A stretch of 12,826 nucleotides of DNA from Phycisphaeraceae bacterium (GCA_003551485.1 PUMS01000153.1:1-12826); one strand, 5' to 3'. Counted from the stretch's first letter, positions 1-7,721 are shown. Translations and numbers: made by a program. Notes: generated by a model from the letters alone, not told the origin.

Positions 1-735
1 CAGCGACACCACCTGTCCGCCGGCGGCCGTCGCCAGGGCTTCGGCGGCGGCCAGCCGCAGCGTGATGGGGGCATCGTCCGACGTGACCAGATCGTGGCAC
101 TCGGCTTCGATGGGGCCGATGCGGTCGATGGCCGCCAGGGCCTCAAGGGCCGAGAGCCGCACGCGCACCGGCGCAGCGGTGTCCGCCAGCCGCGCCTGCC
201 ACAGTTCGGCCGGACCTTCGTGCCCGGCGCGGGCCAGCGCCTCATCGGCGACGGCCACCGCAACCGGTTCCAGCGCACCCGTTCGCAGCGCCGTCGCCAG
301 CGCCTCGACGGCGCCCAGCTTCGACAGCGCTTCCACCGCAGCGCTGCGCAGCCTGCGATGGGATGCGGCATCGGCCGCCACTGCCGCAAGGTATTGCTCG
401 AAGCGCTCGCGGCCGCCGGCTGAAAGGGCTTCATCCCGGTGCATCCGCAGCAGTGCATCGATGGCCTGGAGCTGCACCTCCACCTGCGGATGTTCCAGCG
501 CCTCGATAAGTAGCTGCCCGGAGCCCTGCGGATAAACCCACACCTGGCCACGTTGCGGCACCGCCGGGTCGGTCGCCATGGGGTTGAAGTCGATCTTGGG
601 CGGATTGTCCATGGCCGCCGCCGGCGCATCAGCCCAGTCGCCACCCACCAGCATCGCAGCCAGCAGGCCAAGGCACAGCACCAGCCCCCGGCGGGGTGAT
701 GGTTGGGGGCCGCATTGCCGCATGGTATGGATCAT
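1..735 (-). CDS. Exported HEAT-repeat-like protein (3' end cut off by window edge)
   Basis: An open frame of 245 codons runs without a stop from ATG at 735 to the window edge, so only the N-terminal part is visible. The start reads MIHTMRQCG; a second Met at 723 is possible. A basic stretch (PRRG) and a hydrophobic run (LVLCLGLLAAMLVGG), ending near APAAA-MD, look like a Sec signal peptide of about 40 residues. The rest is alanine/leucine-rich with amphipathic helix pairs such as VQLQAIDALLRM, RLRSAAVEALSKLGAVEALA, RLSALEALAAI and RLAAAEALATAA. These recur every 30-50 residues, as in HEAT/Armadillo-type helical repeats, which usually serve protein binding. It starts 22 bp after the ABC permease gene, so it is probably the last visible gene of that operon and an extracytoplasmic partner. 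Its function is not recognised. AAGGGA about 10 nt before ATG 735 is a weak ribosome site. Confidence 0.75.
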   Translation of the reverse strand, partial: MIHTMRQCGPQPSPRRGLVLCLGLLAAMLVGGDWADAPAAAMDNPPKIDFNPMATDPAVPQRGQVWVYPQGSGQLLIEALEHPQVEVQLQAIDALLRMHRDEALSAGGRERFEQYLAAVAADAASHRRLRSAAVEALSKLGAVEALATALRTGALEPVAVAVADEALARAGHEGPAELWQARLADTAAPVRVRLSALEALAAIDRIGPIEAECHDLVTSDDAPITLRLAAAEALATAAGGQVVSL

Positions 736-757
736 CCTCGCAGAATCCCTTTGGCCC

Positions 758-2452
758 TCATCGCGGGCGGGTCAGCCGCCAGGTCTGCAACACCAGCGCC
801 AGGCCCAGCACAGCGCTGCCCAGCAGCATGAAGTTCCAGTTGAACGGCACCAGGTCGTAATCGGTAAAGCCCGGGCTGTCGATCACACCCAGCGCCGCCG
901 CCAGCGGGTTGTAGCGCAGCACCGCCTCGACCGTGGCGCGGGTGAAGGGCGCATCCTCGGCCAGCCACACCAGCATCGGCACCAGGCAGATGCCCACCAG
1001 CATTGCGTAGCTGATCGTGGTCGAGACCGCCGTGCGCGAGAAGAAACTGCTGACCGTCGTACTGAGCATCAGTGAAAACAGCGCCGTCAGCATCAGCGTC
1101 ACCACCACGTCCACGATGCGAAGCGCCTGGTTGAGATCGCCCACCAGCAGCACGATGTAGCCCGGCAGTGTCGCCGCCAGCACCAGCGCCAGCACCACCG
1201 CCACGCTCAGCAGCTTGCCCACCACGATGCGCAGCGGTGACATCGGCGTGACCTGAAGCAACTGCCAGCCCCCGGTCTCGCGCTCGGTGCTGATCAGGCC
1301 CGCGGCCAGCGTCGGTGTCAGCAGCACGATCAGCGCCACCTGCAACAGCACCGTGATCGACCCCTGCTGCTCGATGCCCCGGTACTCGGCCCCCACCTGC
1401 TGCCCGGCCACCACCGTGGCCAGCAGCATCAGCACCAGCGAGGCCAGCAGGCACAGCACGATCAGGCGCATGATCCAGCCCGAGCGGCCGTAGCGGCGGG
1501 CGCGGAACTCCTTGACCATCACCGGGTTGTTCAGCGGGCCGATCAGCTCCGAACGGCGGGCGGGGTCGAAGAACCACAGGTACATCACCCGGCGCATCAA
1601 CTGCTCACCGGCCGAACGCTCATCGGTCACCCGGCCCTCGGGGCGAGGCACATCCAGCATCCGCTGGCCCAGGCGCTGGACCGTCAGCGCGGCGAAAACC
1701 GCGCTGCTGAGCACACCCAGCAGCAGGAATCGGCCGACAAAGTCCACGGCCGCATCCGCCGTCGTCATCCGCCCCAGGTCAAGCCCCAGCACGTCCGTCA
1801 CCGCCGGCATCGGCGAAAGCGAACTGAGCCACTCCAGCGTGAACCGCCCGCCGGCGCCGACGATGTTGCCCACGAACTGCTGCGGCGCCAGCGACACCAC
1901 CGCCAGCAGCAGCACGCCGGCGTAGGTCATCCGCATGGCTGAATCGATGCTGCTGGCCCGGCTGCTGACCCACAGCGCCAGTGTCGCATACTGCACCGCC
2001 GCGATAGCCAGTACACCATAGAGGCTCAACAGCGCCGGCACCGACACCCCGCCCATCGCGTGGGCCGCGGCGGCCAGCGGCAGCGTGGCCACCAGCATCA
2101 GCAGCACGAATCCCAGTGCCGCCACCAGCTTGCCCACGTAGATCGCCATCGGCGACAGCGGGCTGTTGAGCAGCAGCGCCAGCGTCCCTTTCTGCCGCTC
2201 CTTGACGATGCTGGAGGCGGGAAAGGCCGGCACCAGCAGCATGACGGCAACCATCATGCCGTAACCGAAGACGCGAAGCACCTCCGCCGCCTGGTCGATG
2301 CCGCCACCTTCCACCGCACCCACCAGTCCATCCGACGGCCAGCGCAGCACCAGCAGCGCCGTCAGGGCCGCGAGGGCAAGCACCATGAACACCATGGCCC
2401 GCGGCTGGCGCAGGGTGCCGATCAGCTCGCGGTGGATGATGGGGTTGTTCAT
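758..2452 (-). CDS. ABC-2 type transporter permease, two permease halves fused in one chain
   Basis: A 564-residue very hydrophobic protein of the ABC-2 permease superfamily; it should form the inner-membrane channel for the ATPase encoded just upstream. Two homologous halves are visible by eye. NNPIIHREL (residues 2-10) matches NNPVMVKEF (308-316). The segment at 81-110, with KERQKGT, SPLSPMAIYVGKL, matches 386-415, with TERETGG, TPMSPLRIVVGKL. SLSPMPAVTDVLG (211-223) matches RYNPLAAALGVID (513-525). Each half begins with a cytoplasmic amphipathic stretch, then a membrane segment, a long outside loop and about five more membrane segments. Canonical ABC-2 permeases are about 250-400 residues and dimerise, so this chain probably supplies both halves itself. 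Its ATG overlaps the ATPase stop as ATGA, indicating translational coupling. Substrate unknown; the context favours an envelope component rather than a drug, but that is inference. Confidence 0.9.
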   Translation of the reverse strand: MNNPIIHRELIGTLRQPRAMVFMVLALAALTALLVLRWPSDGLVGAVEGGGIDQAAEVLRVFGYGMMVAVMLLVPAFPASSIVKERQKGTLALLLNSPLSPMAIYVGKLVAALGFVLLMLVATLPLAAAAHAMGGVSVPALLSLYGVLAIAAVQYATLALWVSSRASSIDSAMRMTYAGVLLLAVVSLAPQQFVGNIVGAGGRFTLEWLSSLSPMPAVTDVLGLDLGRMTTADAAVDFVGRFLLLGVLSSAVFAALTVQRLGQRMLDVPRPEGRVTDERSAGEQLMRRVMYLWFFDPARRSELIGPLNNPVMVKEFRARRYGRSGWIMRLIVLCLLASLVLMLLATVVAGQQVGAEYRGIEQQGSITVLLQVALIVLLTPTLAAGLISTERETGGWQLLQVTPMSPLRIVVGKLLSVAVVLALVLAATLPGYIVLLVGDLNQALRIVDVVVTLMLTALFSLMLSTTVSSFFSRTAVSTTISYAMLVGICLVPMLVWLAEDAPFTRATVEAVLRYNPLAAALGVIDSPGFTDYDLVPFNWNFMLLGSAVLGLALVLQTWRLTRPR

Positions 2453-3486
2453 GGCCGCACCTTCGCCGCCTCAGTCTGCTCAACGCCGCCGCCGTCGCCC
2501 TTGACCACCTTGCCCGCCGCGGCGGCATCTTCCTGGGCCTCGGCGCGGGTGACGCTGAGGAAGGCATCCTCCAGGTCCAGCGGCACCTCACCGAACTGGA
2601 TCACCTCGATGCCCTGCTGCACGATCCGCCTCAGCACGGCGGCGAGATGGGCATCATCCATCCCCGTGCTGAAGCGCACCTCCAGCTCCTGCGGGCTGGG
2701 CTGGATTTCGGCATCGGCCTCGAGGCTCTGGCGCAGCATGGTCACCAGGGGCTGGACATCCTCGCGGCGGTGCAGTTGCACCTCCATCATGCGGCGTTGC
2801 CGCAGCGACTTCATGATCTCATCAAGGGTGCCGAAGGCGCGCAGCCGGCCGCGCGTGACAATCGCCACCGTGTCGCAGATGCGCGACAGCTCGGGCAGGA
2901 TGTGGCTGGTGACAATCAGCGTCTTGCCCGCCTCGGCCAGGCGCAGCAGGATCTGGCGCATCTCGATGCGCGCATTGGGGTCCAGGCCGTTGGCCGGCTC
3001 ATCGAGGATGAGCACCTCCGGGTCGTGCAGCAGGGTCCGGCACAGTCCCACCCGCTGCTTCATGCCGTGGCTGAGGGCCTCGACGAAGCGGTCCTTCATC
3101 CACGCAGCGCTGCACAGGTCCATCACGTACTCGATCCGCCGGGCCCGCACCTGGCGCGGGATGCGATAGGCGGCGCCGAAGAAGTCCAGATACTCGCGCA
3201 CGCGCATGTTCTCATACGAGCCGAAGGTGTCGGGCATGTAACCCACCAGGCGCTTGATGCGCGGCGTGTCCTTCGTGCAGTCGCAGCCGGCGATCATCGC
3301 CGTGCCGCTGCTGGGCTCGGCCAGGCCCACGAGGATGCGGATCGTCGTGGTCTTGCCTGCGCCGTTGGGGCCGATGAAGCCCAGTATCCGCCCCCGATGC
3401 AGCTCGATCGACAGGCTGTCCAGGGCGACGAAATCGCCGTACTTTTTGGTCAGTTCACGGGTGATGACCACGCGCTGGTCATTCAT
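2449..3486 (-). CDS. ABC transporter ATP-binding protein (ABC-2 exporter / GldA-like type)
   Basis: A 345-residue ATPase that should power the permease encoded next to it. Visible motifs, numbered from Met at 3486: Walker A GPNGAGKTT (39-47, Lys45), signature LSHGMKQR (138-145), Walker B VLILDEP (158-164) with catalytic Glu163, D-loop GLDP, and the H-loop His195 in VTSHILPE. The Q-loop position reads GYMPDTFG, with Asp where Gln is usual; GldA-like ATPases often vary here. About 100 residues follow the ATPase core and fit the C-terminal regulatory extension common in ABC-2 ATPases; the tail is Ala/Glu-rich. Three Met codons lie close together (3504, 3492, 3486). The third is chosen because AAGGA at 3496-3500 lies 9 nt before it and it overlaps the upstream gene's stop by only 8 bp. 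The stop overlaps the permease ATG. Confidence 0.93.
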   Translation of the reverse strand: MNDQRVVITRELTKKYGDFVALDSLSIELHRGRILGFIGPNGAGKTTTIRILVGLAEPSSGTAMIAGCDCTKDTPRIKRLVGYMPDTFGSYENMRVREYLDFFGAAYRIPRQVRARRIEYVMDLCSAAWMKDRFVEALSHGMKQRVGLCRTLLHDPEVLILDEPANGLDPNARIEMRQILLRLAEAGKTLIVTSHILPELSRICDTVAIVTRGRLRAFGTLDEIMKSLRQRRMMEVQLHRREDVQPLVTMLRQSLEADAEIQPSPQELEVRFSTGMDDAHLAAVLRRIVQQGIEVIQFGEVPLDLEDAFLSVTRAEAQEDAAAAGKVVKGDGGGVEQTEAAKVRP

Positions 3487-6103
3487 CTGCATCGATCCTT
3501 TCAATGGTTGCCGGCGGCCGGGCCGCCATCACGCCGCGGATGCTCAGTCTCGGCTGCTCGATGCGCCACGCGCTGTGTTCGCTTTCGGCCCGGCCCACGT
3601 CGAGCACCAGGACCAGGCGGCCATCGTGCCGCAGCGACTGAAGCTGTCGGGCATCGAGTTCGGCCGCGATCCGGCCCCCGCCGCGCTCGATACTGACCGC
3701 CTCCAGGGCCTCCCCGCGCTCGACCCACAGGTCCAGCTCGCGCCCCAGCGCATCGACCCGCATGGAAAACCGCCCTTCGGTGGGCTCGAGCCCGTCGAGC
3801 TCGCGCGGCGGAGACAGCACCATCGTCACGCGGCCACCGGCACCGCGCAGTGTCTCCCATCGGCCCTGCTGAAACGCCATCGCATCCGCCACACGCCGCG
3901 CCGGCCCGGGATCGAGTTCGAGCCGGGCAAACGGCACCACCTCCCATTCGATCAGCGGCCAGGGCACCTGCACCGCCGCTCCCACCGCCGGCGGCGCCAC
4001 CCGCAGGGGCATCAGTACCAGCGCCTCATCGCGCCGCGCTGCATCGGCGACCTGCCCGGCCTCATCGCTGAGTGTAAACCCCCCAGCCAGCCGGCGCGAC
4101 CAGCCGGCGATCATGGGCGGGCCCGAGCCGTGGCGGTGGCCACCCATGGCCACCACTTGGCGCAGGGCCGCCTGGCGGCGGCGCTGGCTGGCGGTGAGCT
4201 GAGCGCCGGCGATGAACTGGCTGCGCACCGCCGTCTCCACGCGGGGAGCAAGAGGGAAGCGGCCATCGCGAATCGAGGGAATCACCGCCCCATCCGCGGT
4301 CAGCAGCACGACATCCTCCAACTCGCCGATGTCGCCGGTGGCCAGTTCGACCTCAGCGCCGGCTTCATCGAGGCGCGCGGTGGCTCGGGCGGGGCGGTCC
4401 AGGCTCAGTACCTGCTCAGCCTCGAACGTGTGCACCTGCCCGCCGCGCAGTCTCAACCGCGTCCAGTGGTACCGGTCCAGGTCCGTCCATTGGTGCCGTA
4501 CGGTTCGGCCGGTGGCCCAGAGATCGTCGCGCCACAGCACCGCGCCCCGCCCGGTGGCCACGCGGTGGGGGACATCGTCGGGTGCGTAGTAGCCCACCAG
4601 CCCGCCGATGCGGGCGGCAGCGCCATCGGCGGTGACGTTGACCAGCAGGCCGCTGGCCACCGTCAACGGCGCCTGCCGCCGCGCTGCGGCGCTGATCGAC
4701 AGCAGCGACCCGGCCGTCACCACCGCCAGCAGCACCGTTGCCACCGCCACGTATTCCAGCCGTCCGTAGCGGTGCAGCAGGAACGTGCATCCCAGCAGCA
4801 CGATGCAGAAGCCGGCCAGAAACCAGCCCACGGTCACGCGGCTGACCACCTCGAAGCCGATCTGTCCATCGACCAGGTCGGTCATGGCCCGGCGTTGCGG
4901 TTGCCGTCCGACAATCACCCCGGCACGCTCCGCCGGCCAGGCCAGCGCCTGCGGCTGCGGCCGCTCCAGCAGCCACTGGCCAAGCTCGGCCAGGGGGTCA
5001 TCGCGGCCTTCATCGCCCTGCGCCTGCGCCGGGGCCTTCAGCCGCGGCCACAGCTCCGCCTCCAGCGTGGTTACCAGCAGTCGGCCCCGGCCGACCTGCC
5101 GACCCAGCGATGCCGGCCAGCCATCGATCTCGTGCAGGACCTCGAAGCCCTCGTGCAGCACCCGCATCAACGTCACCGGGTCATCGTGGCGGTAGTGGAC
5201 AGCGCCGCTGTCACTCCGCAGCGTCAGTTCCGTCAACTCGGTGCGATCGATGGGAGCGAGGGTCCATTGCTCGCCCAGAACGCGGCGGGCAAAGACGGGG
5301 TCGGTGCGGTCGAGCATGATCCACAGCCGCCCGCCGCGGACAAGCCACTTGCGCAGCGCCTCGAGTTGGGCCGCGTCCAGGTCGACCGCCTCGGTACCGA
5401 TCACCAGAAGGCCCAGCGTGTCCAGCGCCAGCGGGGCGTGCGGCAGGGAAGTGGGCGCCAGCAGCGGCACGCTCTGCACCGCATCGGCCAGCGCATCGGC
5501 CGACCGGTTGACGAAGGCCTGTTCGAAGTCATCGTGAAGGATCGCAGCGCCCTGGGTACCGAGCATCTGCTCGACGACGTCCAGGCCCGGGCCTTCCTCA
5601 CCCAGCCAACGCGGCTCGATGTGGCGGCGGCCGATGCGCATCAGCACATCGGCGCGATCCACACCGATCTCGCGCCCCCCGCGAACCTCCAGCAGTCGCA
5701 CCTGCACATCCAGAAGCTCGGTCCACTGCGGTTGCTGATCGGGCGGCCGCTGGGGCAGGCGAATGGGCACGATCACGCGCTGGCTGCTGCGCGGGGGCAC
5801 GTGCACGTTGCGCGCCGCCTGAAGCTGGGCGTGTTCCCTCAGGCCGGGAAAGTCCACCGTGACGACGGCCTGCCGAGGCTCATCGCCTGAATTGGTCACC
5901 GTGGCCCGGATCGCCGCCCAGCGGTCGAAGTCAGCCTGGCCCAGACCCGTTCGCAGGTCGTGGCCGGCCGCCGACAGCTCCAGATCGCTGCCCGCCGCAG
6001 GCGGTGGCATCGCCCCCGCCGCGCCGATCGACACGAGCACGGCCGCCGCCAGCCAGGCCGCCCGCCCCCGCCCCAAAACAGAAGTTCTGCCCGGTTTCGG
6101 CAT
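3479..6103 (-). CDS. Large exported, membrane-anchored auxiliary protein of an ABC-2 system (GldG-like arrangement)
   Basis: An 874-residue protein when started at Met 6103, which has a near-perfect ribosome site; an in-frame ATG at 6139 has none. Layout: basic n-region (MPKPGRTSVLGRGR), hydrophobic signal (WLAAAVLVSIGAAGA), and a beta-rich domain of roughly residues 45-165 with an Ig/CARDB look (TVTNSGDEP, VPPRSSQRVIVPI). Next comes an alpha/beta domain of about 175-350 containing LGLLVIGTE and LRKWLVRGGRLWIML, then GRGRLLVTTLE. This resembles the catalytically silent amidotransferase-like domains in GldG-type auxiliary proteins; no nucleophilic Cys is seen there. Two membrane segments follow at about 425-444 and 450-472, then roughly 400 residues of beta-rich sequence. 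A signal plus two spans would place both large lobes outside the cytoplasm. Its stop overlaps the ATPase start by 8 bp, so the products are probably partners. The family assignment rests on architecture and context only. Confidence 0.72.
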   Translation of the reverse strand: MPKPGRTSVLGRGRAAWLAAAVLVSIGAAGAMPPPAAGSDLELSAAGHDLRTGLGQADFDRWAAIRATVTNSGDEPRQAVVTVDFPGLREHAQLQAARNVHVPPRSSQRVIVPIRLPQRPPDQQPQWTELLDVQVRLLEVRGGREIGVDRADVLMRIGRRHIEPRWLGEEGPGLDVVEQMLGTQGAAILHDDFEQAFVNRSADALADAVQSVPLLAPTSLPHAPLALDTLGLLVIGTEAVDLDAAQLEALRKWLVRGGRLWIMLDRTDPVFARRVLGEQWTLAPIDRTELTELTLRSDSGAVHYRHDDPVTLMRVLHEGFEVLHEIDGWPASLGRQVGRGRLLVTTLEAELWPRLKAPAQAQGDEGRDDPLAELGQWLLERPQPQALAWPAERAGVIVGRQPQRRAMTDLVDGQIGFEVVSRVTVGWFLAGFCIVLLGCTFLLHRYGRLEYVAVATVLLAVVTAGSLLSISAAARRQAPLTVASGLLVNVTADGAAARIGGLVGYYAPDDVPHRVATGRGAVLWRDDLWATGRTVRHQWTDLDRYHWTRLRLRGGQVHTFEAEQVLSLDRPARATARLDEAGAEVELATGDIGELEDVVLLTADGAVIPSIRDGRFPLAPRVETAVRSQFIAGAQLTASQRRRQAALRQVVAMGGHRHGSGPPMIAGWSRRLAGGFTLSDEAGQVADAARRDEALVLMPLRVAPPAVGAAVQVPWPLIEWEVVPFARLELDPGPARRVADAMAFQQGRWETLRGAGGRVTMVLSPPRELDGLEPTEGRFSMRVDALGRELDLWVERGEALEAVSIERGGGRIAAELDARQLQSLRHDGRLVLVLDVGRAESEHSAWRIEQPRLSIRGVMAARPPATIERIDADE
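3496..3500 (-). promoter_or_regulatory. Ribosome binding site that decides the ABC ATPase start
   Basis: AAGGA on the minus strand lies 9 nt before ATG at 3486. It lies inside the reading frame if Met 3504 were used and is only 3 nt from Met 3492. This favours 3486 as the start. Confidence 0.55.
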
Positions 6104-6108
6104 GAAGA

Positions 6109-6113
6109 CCTCC
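6109..6113 (-). promoter_or_regulatory. Strong Shine-Dalgarno site for the 874-residue auxiliary protein
   Basis: GGAGG (continuing into T) on the minus strand is 5 nt before ATG at 6103. It is among the best ribosome sites on this strand and sets the start there rather than at the in-frame ATG 6139. Confidence 0.7.
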
Positions 6114-6137
6114 GCAACCCGCCCACCACGATACCCC

Positions 6138-6143
6138 ATGATA
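6138..6143 (-). promoter_or_regulatory. Candidate -10 box for the ABC-2 operon
   Basis: TATCAT on the minus strand matches the TATAAT consensus at five of six places, in an otherwise GC-rich 155-bp gap. Transcription from it would begin near 6131 and give a leader of about 28 nt carrying the strong ribosome site. No convincing -35 hexamer is seen 16-18 bp upstream, so this is a weak prediction. Confidence 0.3.
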
Positions 6144-6241
6144 AACGATCCCCACTTCCGCGGCGCGGCGTTTCAGTGATGGCCCCTGCACCCGTGACGC
6201 CGGGCCACGCCACAAGCATTGGCGGGCAAGCAGGTGGTGGC

Positions 6242-6259
6242 AACCCGAGGGTGCGGGTT
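6242..6259 (-). terminator. Small hairpin at the end of the phosphodiesterase gene
   Basis: AACCCG at one end and CGGGTT at the other form a perfect 6-bp stem with a 6-nt loop, starting inside the stop codon of the phosphodiesterase gene. No run of U follows on the minus strand, so an intrinsic terminator is only possible, not shown. Confidence 0.25.
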
Positions 6260-7623
6260 CAACGCCCCGACTCAACAGGCGCGGGGGCCAGTTCGATGGC
6301 GGCCGGCTCGGCTCGGGGCGATGGGTCGATGGCCAGCAGTCGGGCAACGGTGGCGTGCAGGTGCAGGGAGTCGACTCTTCCCAGATCCTCGCCGCCCAGT
6401 GGCTCGGGGTAGCGCCAGATGAAGCCGGCTCCGAGCATGTCCGCTTCCTCGTGCGGGTCGTAGCCGTGCATGCCCAGTGGGCCGCCGACCTCATCGACCG
6501 GGGCGGTCGTCCGATCGATCCGGCGGCTGAAGGTGTAACCGGAATCGAGCACGACCACCACTTCGCCGCTGCGGGCCGGGTGGGCGTAATCCCACCGTTG
6601 CGGCAGTTGGTCGCGCGGCCAGGCGCGGGCGAACTCGTGTGCTTCGGCCGCGGCCACGGCGGCCTCAATCCGCCCGTGCCTCGTATCACCTTGATCGGTG
6701 AAGAACAGGTGGGCGATGTTGGCGCTGCTGACCAGCTCGATGCCCTCGGCCCGTTCAACGTCCAGCAGACGTTCGGGGTGGACCATCGTGTGAACGGCGG
6801 CCATGCCGTGGTCGGTGGTGACCAGCAGGTAGAAGCTATCGCCTTCACGGTGCGTGCGCTGGTACAGCGTCAGAGCCTGCTGGTGAATGCGTGCCAGCAG
6901 CCGGTCGGTCTCTTCCACGGCGGCGATGACCTGTCTGGAATCGGGTCCGTGGCGGTGGCCGGCGCGGTCGGGCTCGCCCACCCAACTCATCAGCAGCCGC
7001 AGGGGCTGCTCATCCTCATCGCGCTGCCAGGTTTCCAGCACGCGCTCGAGCCGCCGGGCATCGCTGAGGCGGCGGTCGAAGGCGGGATCGAAATACGCCG
7101 CCGTCACCGGCCCCTGCTGGGCGTGGGAGAGCGGCCAGTCGTAGACCAGCACGCGAACGCCCTGCCGGGCCGCGGTAAGCCAGACGGGCTCGGCCTCGAG
7201 CAGCGCTGCGTCGCCCGGATAGCGATACAGGCGGCCGGTACGGGTGTCGTAGAAGCTGTTGGCCGTAATGCCGTGTTCGGCGGGCCGCACGCCCGTGGCC
7301 TGGGTGACATGGCCGGGGAAGGTGAGCGAGGGGAAGATGGGCACCAGCTCGTTCGTCCAGGCCCCCTCGCGCCGGAGCCGATCGAAGTAAGGCGTTCGGC
7401 CGCGCTCGATGTAGTCGCTCCTGAGCCCATCGACGCTGATCCACAAGACGGTGGATCGCGCCTGGCGATCGGGCCCCTCGGTCTCCCCGGGCGCCGGCGG
7501 CGTCGCCGAGCGGTCGCAGCCGATGAGGGCGGCGAAGAGGAAAGCGACCGCCAGGGCGGCCGGCCATGTGCCCGCCGCGGCATTGGGCCGTGGCCGGCGA
7601 GAGGTAGTGGCTGATGTGGCCAT
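6259..7623 (-). CDS. Ectonucleotide pyrophosphatase/phosphodiesterase-like lipoprotein (alkaline phosphatase superfamily)
   Basis: A 454-residue two-metal phosphodiesterase of the NPP family, expected to cleave phosphodiester or pyrophosphate bonds outside the cytoplasm. Visible metal and catalytic residues: Asp65 in WISVDGLR, nucleophile Thr101 in FPSLTFPGH, Asp219 and His223 in EPDRAGHRHGP, Asp271-His272 in TTDHGM, and His386 in GMHGYDP. The family's HGIxxNxxYD stretch is present at 117-126. All seven expected ligands are there, so it should be active. The N-terminus has a basic region, the hydrophobic run PAALAVAFLFAALIGC and a lipobox LIGC with Cys36, so it is probably lipid-anchored. The start at 7623 has no Shine-Dalgarno site; the leader is C-rich repeats instead. 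It lies 98 bp after the YraN-like gene, in the same direction. The substrate cannot be read from sequence: nucleotide, lipid head group and phosphonate relatives all exist in this family. Confidence 0.9.
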   Translation of the reverse strand: MATSATTSRRPRPNAAAGTWPAALAVAFLFAALIGCDRSATPPAPGETEGPDRQARSTVLWISVDGLRSDYIERGRTPYFDRLRREGAWTNELVPIFPSLTFPGHVTQATGVRPAEHGITANSFYDTRTGRLYRYPGDAALLEAEPVWLTAARQGVRVLVYDWPLSHAQQGPVTAAYFDPAFDRRLSDARRLERVLETWQRDEDEQPLRLLMSWVGEPDRAGHRHGPDSRQVIAAVEETDRLLARIHQQALTLYQRTHREGDSFYLLVTTDHGMAAVHTMVHPERLLDVERAEGIELVSSANIAHLFFTDQGDTRHGRIEAAVAAAEAHEFARAWPRDQLPQRWDYAHPARSGEVVVVLDSGYTFSRRIDRTTAPVDEVGGPLGMHGYDPHEEADMLGAGFIWRYPEPLGGEDLGRVDSLHLHATVARLLAIDPSPRAEPAAIELAPAPVESGR

Positions 7624-7624
7624 A

Positions 7625-7643
7625 GGGGCTGGGGCTGGGGGCT
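7625..7643. repeat. Short GGGGCT tandem repeat (G-rich on plus strand) at the phosphodiesterase start
   Basis: GGGGCT, GGGGCT and GGGGGCT follow one another directly, then GG-A-GG. The repeat abuts the phosphodiesterase ATG and occupies the place of its ribosome site, so its mRNA leader is C-rich. The plus strand has enough G runs for a two-layer quadruplex. Confidence 0.6.
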
Positions 7644-7665
7644 GGAGGCGATCGCTGCTGCACGG

Positions 7666-7695
7666 GGCCGAGACGGGCGCCCTGTTGCCTCGGCC
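7666..7695 (-). terminator. Hairpin between the YraN-like gene and the phosphodiesterase gene
   Basis: GGCCGAG (7666-7672) and CTCGGCC (7689-7695) are perfect 7-bp inverted arms around a 16-nt loop. The loop contains the palindrome GGGCGCCC (7675-7682). It lies in the 98-bp gap. No U-run follows, so it could be a Rho-independent-like pause, an mRNA processing structure or chance in GC-rich DNA. Confidence 0.3.
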
Positions 7696-7721
7696 TCAAC
7701 GCCATCAAGCCATCGTCCGCA

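Noticed and set aside
3254..5890. An open frame of 878 codons on the plus strand
   Set aside because: It lies wholly antisense to the auxiliary protein and ATPase genes, whose motifs, signal peptide and membrane spans are real. Its protein is Gln/His/Arg-rich with no domain, as expected for the antisense frame of GC-rich genes.
6355..7614. A 419-codon plus-strand frame
   Set aside because: Antisense to the phosphodiesterase gene, which retains all seven metal ligands and a lipobox.
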